Shown here: positions 35,842 to 46,381 of the stretch, one piece after another
Layout: the number at the start of each line of letters is the position of its first letter
Numbering within the stretch: the stretch's first letter is position 1
From: Sipunculus nudus
Lineage: Eukaryota > Annelida > Sipuncula > Golfingiida > Sipunculidae
DNA length: 64,000 bases
Direction of reading: 5' to 3'
Assembly (NCBI GenBank): GCA_026874595.1
Contig: CM049307.1
Span: 1,637,579 to 1,701,578, forward strand
Notes under the pieces: model-generated
The model's input: only the letters and a program-made list of their open reading frames with translations
The model's database searches: none
Told to the model about the DNA's origin: nothing
Position numbers and translations under genes: made by a program

Positions 35842-37750
35842 ATATGCTCAAAGATCCGGTATTAAGGAATTGCATTCCATTCGGCGGGCACAAGTATTAC
35901 GCGCACCACCCGCCAACACAACCGTTTGGCCAGGAGATTTCCTTGAAATGGACATCCCGCCCAACATTGGGTGCGACGACAAATATTTGGCTCTTGAGCC
36001 CCGCTATGACTGTGCTTCCAAGACATTTCATGGCTGTGAGCCGTGGCCATCTCCAGAGGTTGTCCGAAGCGTGGGTCACAAACTTCGCATTCCAAACCTA
36101 ACTGGGGCACCCATACTTGTGAGAAAAAATGATCATGTGTGCCAAGTGCGGGCTTTGTCTGTGGACCTTGCCAGCGATACAGATGAAAGGCCTTATGAGG
36201 CCCCTGACGCTCTAAAGGCACCACACAAGCACCAGGCCTCTTGCTCCAGTGACTTGTTTTCACAACATATTCAGGTTGACCCCAACAACATCTTGCCCGA
36301 AGCAATCAGGTCGGCTTTCATTAACAAACATAGAGACTTTGATTCTGTTTTTGATCCAAACATAAGGTGTTACAATGGCGCATCCGGTCCATTTGAGGCT
36401 GTCGTGAATATGGGGCCTGTGGAGCCGCCTCAGAGGAAGGGACGGGTCCCACAGTATTCACGCGATAGACTGCTAGAACTCCAGGACCAGTTTGACGCAT
36501 TGGAAGCGGCGGGAGTTTTTGCAGTCCCCGAGGCAATAGGTATATTTGTTGAATATGTTAACCCCTCATTCCTAGTCAAGAAGCCTAGTGGGGGCTCACG
36601 GCTGGTCACCGCATTCGCAGATGTTGGTAGATACTGCAAGCCACAACCATCGCTTCTTCCTGATATGGATAGTACACTTCGTAATATAGGACGGTGGAAA
36701 TACATAATTCTGACTGACTTGAAAAGTGCATTTTATCAAATACCACTCGCGAAACAGTCAATGAAATACTGTTGCGTTGCCACTCCTTTTCGTGGCATCA
36801 GAGTGTACCGCAGATGTGCAATGGGGATGCCCGGTTCGGAGACCGCACTGGAGGAACTTATGTGCCGTGTCCTAGGCGACCTTCTGGTGGAAGGGGTAGT
36901 TGCTAAGATTGCAGACGACATGTATATTGGTGGCGACACCCCATCCGATCTCTTGAATAACTGGAGTCGAGTCTTGGCTGCATTAGCCTCGAACAATCTG
37001 ACACTTTCTCCGTCGAAGACAGTTATTGCGCCTCAATCTGCGGTTATTCTTGGCTGGATCTGGCAACAGGGAAATATATCAGCTAGCCCGCACCGCCTTG
37101 CCACACTCTCCACATGCTCTATACCCGGGACAGTTAAGGGTCTTCGCTCGTTTATTGGTGCATACAAAGTGCTTGCAAGGGTATTACCACAGTGCGCACA
37201 GTGGTTAGCCCCGTTAGAGGACGCCATAGCAGGTATGGAATCTAAAGAACAAATATTGTGGTCTGATGAGCTTAGGTCTAGTTTTACTAAGGCACAGAGG
37301 GCCTTGTCGCGGAGCGCATCAATTGCTTTGCCTCATCCGGATGACCAGCTCTGGGTAGTTACCGACGCTGCTACACGTCCCAGGGGCATAGGAGCTACTT
37401 CACGCGCAATGGCAAACCACGAGTGGCAGGCCATTTCAGCGCTAAGTTACGCAAGCACCAAGTCACCTGGCTGCCTTGCGAGCTCGAGGCACTTGGCATA
37501 GCAGCGGCCATCAAACACTTCAGTCCTTACATTATCCAGTCAAGGCATAAAACGTGCGTTCTCACTGACAGTAAGCCATGTGTTGAAGCGTTCAGTAAGC
37601 TCTGCCGCGGTGAGTTTTCGAGCAGCCCTCGTGTTTCGACATTTTTGTCTACAGCCAGCCGTTATCAGGTTTCCATCCGACACTTATCAGGAACTGCCAA
37701 CATCCCCTCTGATTTTGCCAGCAGAAATGCGCCAGAGTGTCAAGAAGAAA
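35822..37750 (+). pseudogene. Ty3/Gypsy 1 reverse transcriptase and RNase H
   Basis: The RT shows VNPSFLVKKPSGGSRLVTAF, ILTDLKSAFYQIPL, RRCAMGMPGSE and the catalytic IADDMYIGG (about 36908-36934), where most Gypsy elements have YIDD. The connection has LRSFIGAYKVLARVLP. RNase H has WVVTDAAT, then, after a frame change near 37430, CELEALGIAAAIKHF and CVLTDSKPC, giving the Asp-Glu-Asp set, and RHLSGTANIPSDFASR. It would copy RNA to DNA and remove the RNA strand. Confidence 0.9.
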
Positions 37751-37759
37751 AATGCCAAA

Positions 37760-39395
37760 TATGCGGTTTTGTGTGTGAGCTAGAGGAGTCGGTTGTTCGT
37801 AAAGTGACATGTGATGATGTTATGAACAACGTCACTAAGCTCCCTTTTACAAATAGAAAGACCTGGGCTAATATACAGGTGGAGTGCGCTGATCTTAGAC
37901 GAGTTCATGCCCATTTAGTTCAAGGCACTAGGCCTTCTAAAAAACTCACTCACCAGGGCGACGTCAAAAGATATCTGCGTGTCGCCACTATTGCAAAGGA
38001 TGGCCTGTTGGTAGTCGTTCAGCATGAGCCTTTAGGCCCTACGCGTGAACGTATTATAGTCCCAAGGGCAGTCTTAGATGGCCTAGCTATGGCCTTACAT
38101 ATCAGGCTTGACCATCCTTCCTCCAACCAATTGAAAGTGATGATGCAGAGATACTTTTATGCCTTAGATCTCGAGAAGTCTGTACGCGCCACGTCACAGA
38201 GTTGCCACCAGTGTGCCGTGTTGCAGTTGGCACCTAAGGCCAGAGTAGAGCAGAGTACAAATGACCCTCAAGCTGCTGTGGGCGTATCACTTGCCGCAGA
38301 TGTGATGCGTCGGTCCAGAAAGTTTTTTTCTGGTTGTGCGTGAGTGCGTTACCTCGTTTACAAATGCTTGCATTCTCCAGGATGAACATGGGAATACGCT
38401 ACGAGATGCCATTATCCATCTTTGTGTCGGTATGATTCCACTTGATGGTCCATATGCCATCATTCGCACTGACCCAGGTCCGGGGTTCTAGGCAATCCAA
38501 CGCGACAAGCTCTTAGAAAAACACCGTTTGTGTATTGAGCTAGGCCGAACAAAAACAGTAATAAGAACCCTGTTGCCGAGAAAGCTATCGAGGAGCTCGA
38601 AGGGGAATTGTTACGAGAGGACCTGCTGGCGGACCAGTCTCGTCCATGACCTTAGCTATAGCCACCTCACGTCTCAATTCCAGAATCAGGGCCCGTGGTC
38701 TATCGGCGCGAGAGATGTTCACCCAACGAGATATGTTTACCAATGCGCAGCTTCCTTTCACCGACCAGGATGTCATACTAGCACAACATCAGCTCCGTTC
38801 CGGTAACCATGCCCACAGTGAACGAAGCAAGGCTCCCCTTGCTAGTTATAGACATGAGTCAGACGCCAAGATTGGGGATTTAGTTTACTTACATGGTGAC
38901 AGGAATAAATCGAAAGCTAGGGATCGCTACTTGGTTACCAGCATTGACGGGCCATGGTGCAATATACAAAAGTTTACAGGGTCACAGCTGCGCAATATGT
39001 CTTACCGCGTAAAGCGTACCGAGTGCTTTACAGTTCCCACCACATCCTCCGAGTGTACGTCAAATTTGCGGTCACACCCTGTGGATGACTCTGTTGAGGA
39101 GGACCTGATGGTCCCATTGTTATCTCCTCATTTGTCAGCCGACACGGAACCCCCTATCTCTATGGCTCAACCTGGTAGTTTCCCTGTACCTCAGGACGTT
39201 GCCGCTCTACCTCCATCGAACCCGCCTAATATTCCAGTTGAGCTGTCTATGCCCAGCGATGCAACTGCCCCGTCTGTGCTTCATCCTAGTGTCAGCTCTG
39301 CTTCAACAGACCTACAGCCGGAGTGCTGTGACACGCCGCAGGGAGAGGAACCCAGACGATCAAACAGAGAACTAACTCTTAAGTGTTCGACTTAA
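37760..39395 (+). pseudogene. Ty3/Gypsy 1 integrase and C-terminal tail (broken)
   Basis: The zinc-binding part is HIRLDHPS...CHQC. In the core, the second catalytic Asp lies in IIRTDPGPGF and the Glu in the VAEKAIEELEGEL helix. A T7 run near 38323 shifts the frame, a TAG at about 38489 interrupts it, and an A5 run near 38551 shifts it again. From 38646 to 39395 a long open frame holds the C-terminal domain (IGDLVYLHGDRNKSKARDRY) and a Ser/Pro-rich tail. The domain would insert the cDNA copy into the genome. Confidence 0.85.
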
Positions 39396-39816
39396 GGACT
39401 ATGTGCTAACGTAGGGTTATTTTCTAGTTATTTTACATTGCTGTTTTTGTTTCATTGTTGGTGTCGGCCATATGATGTTATAGTCGTCCCTTTTCTCAAG
39501 TGCAAACTATCTCCATGATTCTGTATTTGACCTACACCTATATTTTACAGTAGTTCCATCATGTGTGATTTTACGTAAGTAGATAGTGCATGCATCATAT
39601 GTAGGCTTTACTGCTAGTAACTCTGTATGACACTTTCGTGTATGATTTTCTGGATCTTTAACGGTCGTAATTGCACTTCCCCTTAAGTTAGGTTGTAGTT
39701 TCCATATACAATTGTTCCATTGTTCAGATACCCTCAGAATACGCCATTTCTATAAGGGCGTTGCTTTCTTGTTTTGTTCTCGTTTATACGTAAACAATTG
39801 TATAACAGAATGAGGC

Positions 39817-39836
39817 AAAGGGGAAAGAAAGAAGGA
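39817..39836 (+). promoter_or_regulatory. Polypurine tract of Ty3/Gypsy 1
   Basis: An uninterrupted run of A and G just upstream of the 3' LTR, the usual primer for plus-strand DNA synthesis. Confidence 0.75.
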
Positions 39837-39839
39837 TAG

Positions 39840-40105
39840 CGCCAGTATGGCATAGATTGGGTGGTGTATTTACGGCTTACCGTAAAGTATGGAAATCCCT
39901 CTACATTGATGATTGGCCAATAGGACTCCAGCATGCACCAAAGGTTGGGGTTTAAGGTTCGTATTTGTTTTGACCGGCATCCATGCTGGATGTTCCGAGT
40001 CTATAGTGTGAAGGTTTCACTGGAATAAACGGATATTTCCTGGTGATCTGTATTTGTGAATATTTCCTACAGACTGTCCGTTGACCCTTTCATCTCATAC
40101 TGACG
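39840..40105 (+). repeat. 3' LTR of Ty3/Gypsy 1
   Basis: 266 bp, identical to the 5' LTR except at three positions. The 445 bases before it (39396-39839) are non-coding element sequence. Confidence 0.9.
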
Positions 40106-41203
40106 CTATGTTATGTAGGCGTATTTATTTTTTTGCAAGACTGGTTCTACCCAGAATTTTTAGACATTTTCTAAATATATTTACTCAAATTCTAGAATAA
40201 GCAAACACAATGGTTAAAGGTATGGTTTCGACTAAAACGGAAATCAAAGAGAAAAGTTCTCAATACAAACATTAAATAATGTCCTCATGAAATATTGGAG
40301 GCAAATCAACCCCACAATTTCTTAAATGATTGTTACATCTCAATTTGAAGTCCCTTGACAGTAGACATTCTTAATGTATTGATCAGCAACCCTGAACGTC
40401 TGTGGGCTTACTGATCCGGCATTTTGCTGATACATAATACCAGCGCTGCATGCAGTGTTTTTTATTTTATTTAACAGAGACATGTTTCACTGATAAATGT
40501 AACCCCTGATACCTATAAATCTATCTCAGTTTACTTTAGAAAAAATAAACAAATATGAAAACACTTGACAAGAAAGCAGTCTTAGACAACGTATAATGTA
40601 TGTATATGACATATAATGAGATTCATTTTTACAGAATAATGATTAGCTATAGTGACCAGTTATTTTGGGAAAAGAAAATGACCCAGTTTAAAATTTTTCA
40701 CACCTTTTATGGACGTGCCTATTTTAACGAATCGGTCATTCTTTTACTCGGCAGTGATTAAAATATACACATGCGTGATTCGCGTTAAAAAAAGTAATCT
40801 GAAATAGACCCTGTAAAATATATTCTCTCGAAGGGGGCCGCTTAAAACAGGGTAATTCTGGTGACCCAGCATTGATTTTGCGCCATGTTACAACACCTTT
40901 TAATCACCAAGTCCATTTATCCTTAATACACATGAAATGCTTGCAACCATAATTAATGCTCCAAAACACTGCTAGTGTGTGTTAAGTTTGTTTTCAAGAT
41001 ATTAAGTTACTTGTCTTATCATGTGCCCTGCTTTTCATGTCCCCTTGGGGTAGTTGTGTATAGGTGTGGCCAAAAGCAGGTCTTTAACTGGAAATCCGGA
41101 GTGTACATCACACATTCCTGTGAACTTTAGAGTGGTTAGGGGTCACTGAATTATTTTATAGGATTATTTTTGTGTACGTGTTGTAGTAAAAAAATGTGGG
41201 CTG
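40106..41203. other. Spacer, no gene recognised
   Basis: AT-rich sequence without recognised repeats or coding exons. Confidence 0.4.
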
Positions 41204-42730
41204 CAAAGGCCACCCCCCCCCCCCTCCCACCCCGTCCTAATTTCTCAGGAACAGCAGGAGCTAGGATCCCAAAATTTTATTCCAAAATCAGTCACATATC
41301 AAATGTTGATGGATTGAGCCTTTTGTGACGCCACCTTCATTGAACTGTTTTTACGGGCAAATACCCTTACTTTTAACCCTTTTCAGCTTCTGCATTAAAA
41401 TCTGTTATGATGAAACTGCAAGCTGAATGATCATTTTTCACAAGAATTATCCTTGGGTAGGGTTGTCTCACATATATAATAATAGACCGAATACACTGAC
41501 CAAGGTATTAAAACTGACGTTGATCTAGTGGCCTAGTATCAAACTGAGGGCTGCAATAGTCTTCTTCTTCAAACCTGTTGTTTCAATTCTGTAACATAGT
41601 ACAAAAACGATTCTTATATGTCCTTTGTTCAAAGTGTACTTAAATGATTTCGGTCTAATTATTTGAAGTATCTCAATGAAAGGACTTTGAAATACTTTAG
41701 TGAAGAAAGCTTCTAGATATATTGTCGTAAAAGACTGAGCTCTCTTGGTATAAAAGCAGAGGTGTACAGGCAACATAAATAATTAGTGTCCATATCTAAC
41801 ATATGTGTAAGATAAATGCAAGAAAAAAAAAGATCTGTATTCTGGTTTTACTTTCAATAGCGTAAACATTTTCGATAAAAATCTTATGAATAAGTCAGCA
41901 TGAAAAAGAAAATCATTTAACCACAGTCTTTCAGTCTGTGTAAAGTGTTGACAACAGGCCAAGAATTTGTCTGTATCTATAAACATCTTGGTAGACTGCC
42001 AACTAATTCAGATTTGGCGACAGGCCATGATTTCGTCTCTATCTATTTATAGCTTTAGCAGAACGCCAACTGTTTCAGATTATGTAACAAGTTCAGTCAG
42101 TGCAGCCCGGTACAGGCCAGTAGCTACATCTGGCACTTAGCCACAGTTGACAAAATGGGCAACTGCCTTCCTCAGCAGAGCTTTGTCAGCGAAGTTGACT
42201 CAACTCAAACAATTTGATGAATCAGCCTGAAATGTTGGCATGTCCATGCATCTTTGATGGATGTCACCAACTAAAATGATTTTTGCACAGTGAATGTCCC
42301 CGTTTAAAACAGTTGTGTTTTTTTATATATCAGCCTGAAATAAGGCATATATGTACATTTTGGACAGCTTCGTCATTTACAAGACCTGTGGCGCCATCTA
42401 CAATTGTATCATTCATCTATTTATACAGCCTTGTTGAATGGCTTTCTTATACACAAAACTGGTGGTGCCATTTACAATCAGTTGTGTGTAGTATATTTCC
42501 ACGCCACTATGCCAGGAGTGACGCTGTGGAATGGGATAATGGAATGGCGCCTACACTAGGGCTAAAAATGTATAGTACTTCTTATGTACATGTACGTATC
42601 ACACATATACCTCAAAAGCAAGCAAGCACTTTTCGTATAATGGTCAAGCATGTTATCATGGAAGCATTATTAAGTCTGATGTTTATTCCATTGCACAGGT
42701 TCGCATTAGGCCTGAAGGTCTTGTTTTGTT
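41204..42730 (+). mobile_element. Family B repeat, copy 3 (diverged)
   Basis: It starts around a poly-C tract (41212-41224). The text parallels 3460-3720 and 11620-11860, with phrases such as AGCAGGAGCTAGGATC and GACGCCACCTTCATTGA. Monomers with TTTTTGCACAGTG and GTGGCGCCATCTAC follow. It ends CACAGGTTCGC (from 42694), ATTAGGCCTGAAGGTC and TTGTTTT. About 41540-42000 matches nothing else here. Confidence 0.6.
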
Positions 42731-42734
42731 TTTT

Positions 42735-42925
42735 TTAATGAAATCCTGGTTCTCGCATAATTAGAAAATATACTTTGCTAAATTTTACAACATTTTGACA
42801 ATTTAAGATGATAAAAGCTGACCTCTTGATATCTGTAACGATTTATTCAAATTACAATAACGTTATTGCTGATGGGCGATATTAGGTGATTTTACTCTTG
42901 TTGTCACCCAGTATCACTTCTAAAA
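42735..42925 (-). repeat. Repeat G, minus-strand copy
   Basis: Reverse complement of the copy beginning near 32349. It keeps the undisturbed junction ACTGGGTGACAAC that corresponds to the 11-bp target of the CpG-rich insertion. Confidence 0.7.
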
Positions 42926-43004
42926 CCTGAACACTAATAATATCACTGTTATTTTGCAAACAGATATGTTAGTCATTCAAAGCATTTGAATCAAATATTT
43001 ATTT

Positions 43005-43005
<1 letters not shown>

Positions 43006-43077
<72 letters not shown>
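43006..43077. repeat. (AT)n microsatellite, left part
   Basis: About 34 AT units ending at the TA target of the pogo-type element. Confidence 0.97.
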
Positions 43078-43079
<2 letters not shown>

Positions 43080-44294
43080 GTGAAACCTCGTTGTGTCGAA
43101 CTCGGTTAGTTCGAATTCCCGCATGTGTCGAAGTCGAACGTGAGGTTCCTGCAAAAAAAGTAAAAACCTTACTAAGTTAACTCCGCTTGTGTCGAAGTCG
43201 GATGTATCGAAAAACCGGATGTTGGTCCCCAGCTAACATTTCTATCGCTTAAGTCATGATTGGATAACAATTGTGCAGGGCCCGTCAATCATGATTGAGC
43301 CATGATGACCAGTAGTAATTAACTTATACCGACCAGGCTCTCACTCGTCAAGCGCGATGGCTCTGTCGACTCAAGGTCGTGCCGCTTTAATGTTTGGACA
43401 ACAGTTGTGAACGGTCCAACAATCATACCTACGGCCCCGATTACTAGTTACATAATTAATACCGGCAAGGATCTTACTCATCAAGCGCGATGGCTGACAT
43501 ACCAAGTATGTTATGTACTTGTTTGGCCAATTGGTCACTCATGATCATGCCTTTTTTTTCTTGCCAACAAAGCATCAATGAGAAGTTATCGATAAACCAA
43601 ACATTATTCAATCCTTACCTTTGATGTGTCTAGGTTAAACATACAGGACTAAAATGTATAAGTGGTGGAAGATGAGATCTATAACAGACTGACTCTTATT
43701 TACCATAGAGTATACCCTAGTATACGTATTACAGTATTATTGCTTCACTTTCATATTGTTCGTGTCCTGTTTGCAATGGCGGCCTACTTAGCGTAAGCTT
43801 GATGTATAGACCATTTAGCAGAAGTACGAAGCACTGCTCGAAGTTGAATGTGGTGGCAAGACCATGGCAAATATTGCAAAGAACTTCAACATCCCAGCCA
43901 ACACGCCGAGAACATGGATCAAGAAAGCTGAGAAGAACAAGGTTACTGACTTTTTAAAGAAGATCTGTTGAACTGAAAACGATCTGAGCCAATTATTTAT
44001 TGATTTGTGTATTTTTATATACGTACATGTTTGTGTTCTTATTTCACTTTCTTGATTAACCTAATCATACCTTTGGTGGTACTTATGTTTTTTTATTGTT
44101 AATAAAAATGTACATAAAATCTGTGTTTTCCTTCAGGAAAACATTTGTGAGAACTATATAACATGGGCTCTATACATGTGCAGTATTTATCGATAATGAA
44201 GAAGGGTGAATATATTGAACATCGGTTGTCTCGAACTCCGGTTGTGTCGAAGTAAATTCACCAGTCCCTTCGACTTCAGCACAACGGGGTTTCA

Positions 44295-44297
<3 letters not shown>
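43078..44297 (+). mobile_element. pogo/Tigger-type DNA transposon remnant
   Basis: A 1,220-bp element with inverted ends CAGTGAAACC(T/C)CGTTGTG, flanked by TA on both sides, inside an (AT)n tract that continues at 44298. The ends closely resemble those of Tigger/pogo elements of the Tc1/mariner superfamily, as does TA duplication. It contains the N-terminal DNA-binding part of a transposase (43822-43971) and an AATAAA near 44101, but no DDE catalytic domain. Confidence 0.9.
43819..43971 (+). pseudogene. pogo-type transposase N-terminal helix-turn-helix fragment
   Basis: About 50 codons beginning QKYEALLEVECGGKTMANIA and continuing through KNFNIP and PRTWIKKAEKN to TGA at 43969-43971. This is the CENP-B N-terminal/pogo HTH type: an ALL.VE.G.....IA..F.IP....TWIK pattern. 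A TTTAG acceptor-like sequence precedes it at 43814-43818, so it may have been an exon. In intact elements this domain binds the terminal repeats. The rest of the protein has been lost. Confidence 0.75.

Positions 44298-44353
<56 letters not shown>
44298..44353. repeat. (AT)n microsatellite, right part
   Basis: Continuation of the AT tract that was split by the pogo-type insertion. Confidence 0.95.
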
Positions 44354-44354
<1 letters not shown>

Positions 44355-44409
44355 TCTTAATTTTTTTTTTTAATTTTGAATACAAAATTGACCAATATTT
44401 TAACATTCA

Positions 44410-44665
44410 CTTCAAAGAATTTATCAAAATTAGTTTGGATATCTGTACAAAGTTATGTTTCGCCATTTTAATAGCACTTGGTAAACAAAATGTGGCCAAG
44501 ACCGATCACAGACCAAATTATTACCAAAAATTAAATTGTATACAAAAATGCACATATTTTAAAGATGGCCGCCAAAAAGACATTTAGCTGGGCATGCTGC
44601 TTGTCCATCACATGTTTTCATACAGTTCACATGCTGTGGTAACTGAAAAACATAACAACATTTAG
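44410..44665 (-). repeat. Repeat F, minus-strand copy
   Basis: Reverse complement of 30850-31105, sharing GGCATGCTGCTTGTCCATCA and CATTTTGTTTACCAAGTGCT on the opposite strand. Confidence 0.75.
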
Positions 44666-44833
44666 TCCCCCTATTTGGAAGTTAAATCCCATTTTTGGGG
44701 GTCTGGCTCATGGACTACCATATCCATTTTTAACGCCTCTAAAGGAATTTTCTCTCTCAAAACGAAGTAAAGGTTTTTATCCAAAGACCACATGACTCCG
44801 CTTTCAATGCGAGGGCTTTTTCAGTTTGACCAA

Positions 44834-46338
44834 TTTTTAGCTCAGCCGACTATAAGTCATCTGAGCTATAGTCGTGGTCCTTTGTCCGTCGTCCGGCCGT
44901 CCGTCCGTTAACAGGGCACGTTTTAAAACCGTTGGACCTACGAATCCAAAATTTTGCATACCATTAGATGTCCCCAAAATCTCCTACCATACCGAAAATT
45001 GGGTCATTAGGACTTCGTTCCTTCGAGATATTAAGGAAAAACCTCAGTTTTCCATAAAAAAAAGCCAGTGTTACACTTCAAGGCTGCCTAATATCAAAAC
45101 CACTGATCTGTTTTAGATCATATTTAGTATTCATATTCTTCCATACATTTTCGGTAATCGTGCAAAATAACGGACCCATCTTACATGGTCTCACAAAAAA
45201 AGTGTGACCACATTTTAATGAAAAAAATGTTTCATGTAAAAGTTGAAGATCCGGCGCATCTAATGATACAATATTTTTGTATGTTTGATATAAATATATT
45301 TTGCTACAAACTGTCGAAAATGACGTCGTGTCAAAGACGTTCTCAGCCGACGTCATGAATCCACAGTACTGTACGTGCATACCATGTTACACAAAAGGAT
45401 GATGTCTAACAAAAATTACAGTCAATATATCTTTTTATGCATAGATAGAGAGACAATTTTACCTCTAAATATCCATATTTCCAAAGATTTAATAAAAGTT
45501 GACAACGTCGTGCCGCAAAAAACATAAACATGCAACTGTCGTCTGTGAATGTATTCGACTGATCACGTTAACTCTTGCTCTATTCAGCTTTGTCTCTAAG
45601 TACGTTTTATACGTCAAATAAATATAAATTCTGTAATAAACAGTCATTTTTGTGGACAGACTATAAAGACTTCAATTTCGACATGTTATTTATCTTATTT
45701 ATTTTTTTTTGTCCTGTTAGACTACTTTATGTAAGGACAATCAGATGGGAACATCCCCTCCCCATGAGTAACAGACCGGTAGCCCTTAAAATCGAGACGA
45801 ACGCGGGAGAAACACGGGACCATGTTGGGCATATATATATATATATATTTACAATAAATATTAACAAAAATAAGGTGTGACCACATTTTGACCGGCCATA
45901 TAAGTTTGAAATAAATATATGGTGTGACCACATTTTTTACAATAAATATTGACAAAAATAAGGTGTGACCACGTTTTATTTGAACGGCCATATATGTTTG
46001 TATTATATATATAATATTATAAAATATGGTCACATATGGCGTGACCACATTTATTACCAATTATTATTAACAAAAATAAGGTGTGACCACATTTTATTTG
46101 ACCAGCCATATAAGTTTGTATTATATATATAATATTATAAAATGCGGTCAAAATGTGGTCACACCTTATTTCTGTTAATATTTATTGTAAAAAATGTGGT
46201 CACACCATATGTGACCACATTTTATAATATTCTATATATAATACAAACTTATATGGCTGGTCAAGTAAAATGTGGTCACAACTTACTTTTGGGAAAATTT
46301 ATTTAAAAAAATGTGGTCACACCATATGTGACCACATT

Positions 46339-46381
<43 letters not shown>

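Larger units (their letters stand above)
33837..40105 (+). mobile_element. Ty3/Gypsy LTR retrotransposon 1 (young, frame-broken)
   Basis: A 6.27 kb element. Two 266-bp LTRs (33837-34102, 39840-40105) differ at only three positions, about 1.1 percent. A primer site TGGTGGCAGCGG begins directly after the 5' LTR and a purine run precedes the 3' LTR. Order: gag, zinc knuckle, protease, reverse transcriptase, RNase H, integrase, C-terminal tail. This is the usual Ty3/Gypsy order, and there is no envelope gene. The coding part changes frame at least five times and has one in-frame stop, which is surprising for such similar LTRs. Confidence 0.92.

Noticed and set aside
33830-40112. Target duplication for Ty3/Gypsy 1
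   Set aside because: The flanks (GACTA and CTATG) share only three bases in register, too few to call.
42986-43180. Open frame with an Ile-Tyr run, and similar ones at 44170-44406 and 61975-62238
   Set aside because: They are produced by (AT)n tracts.
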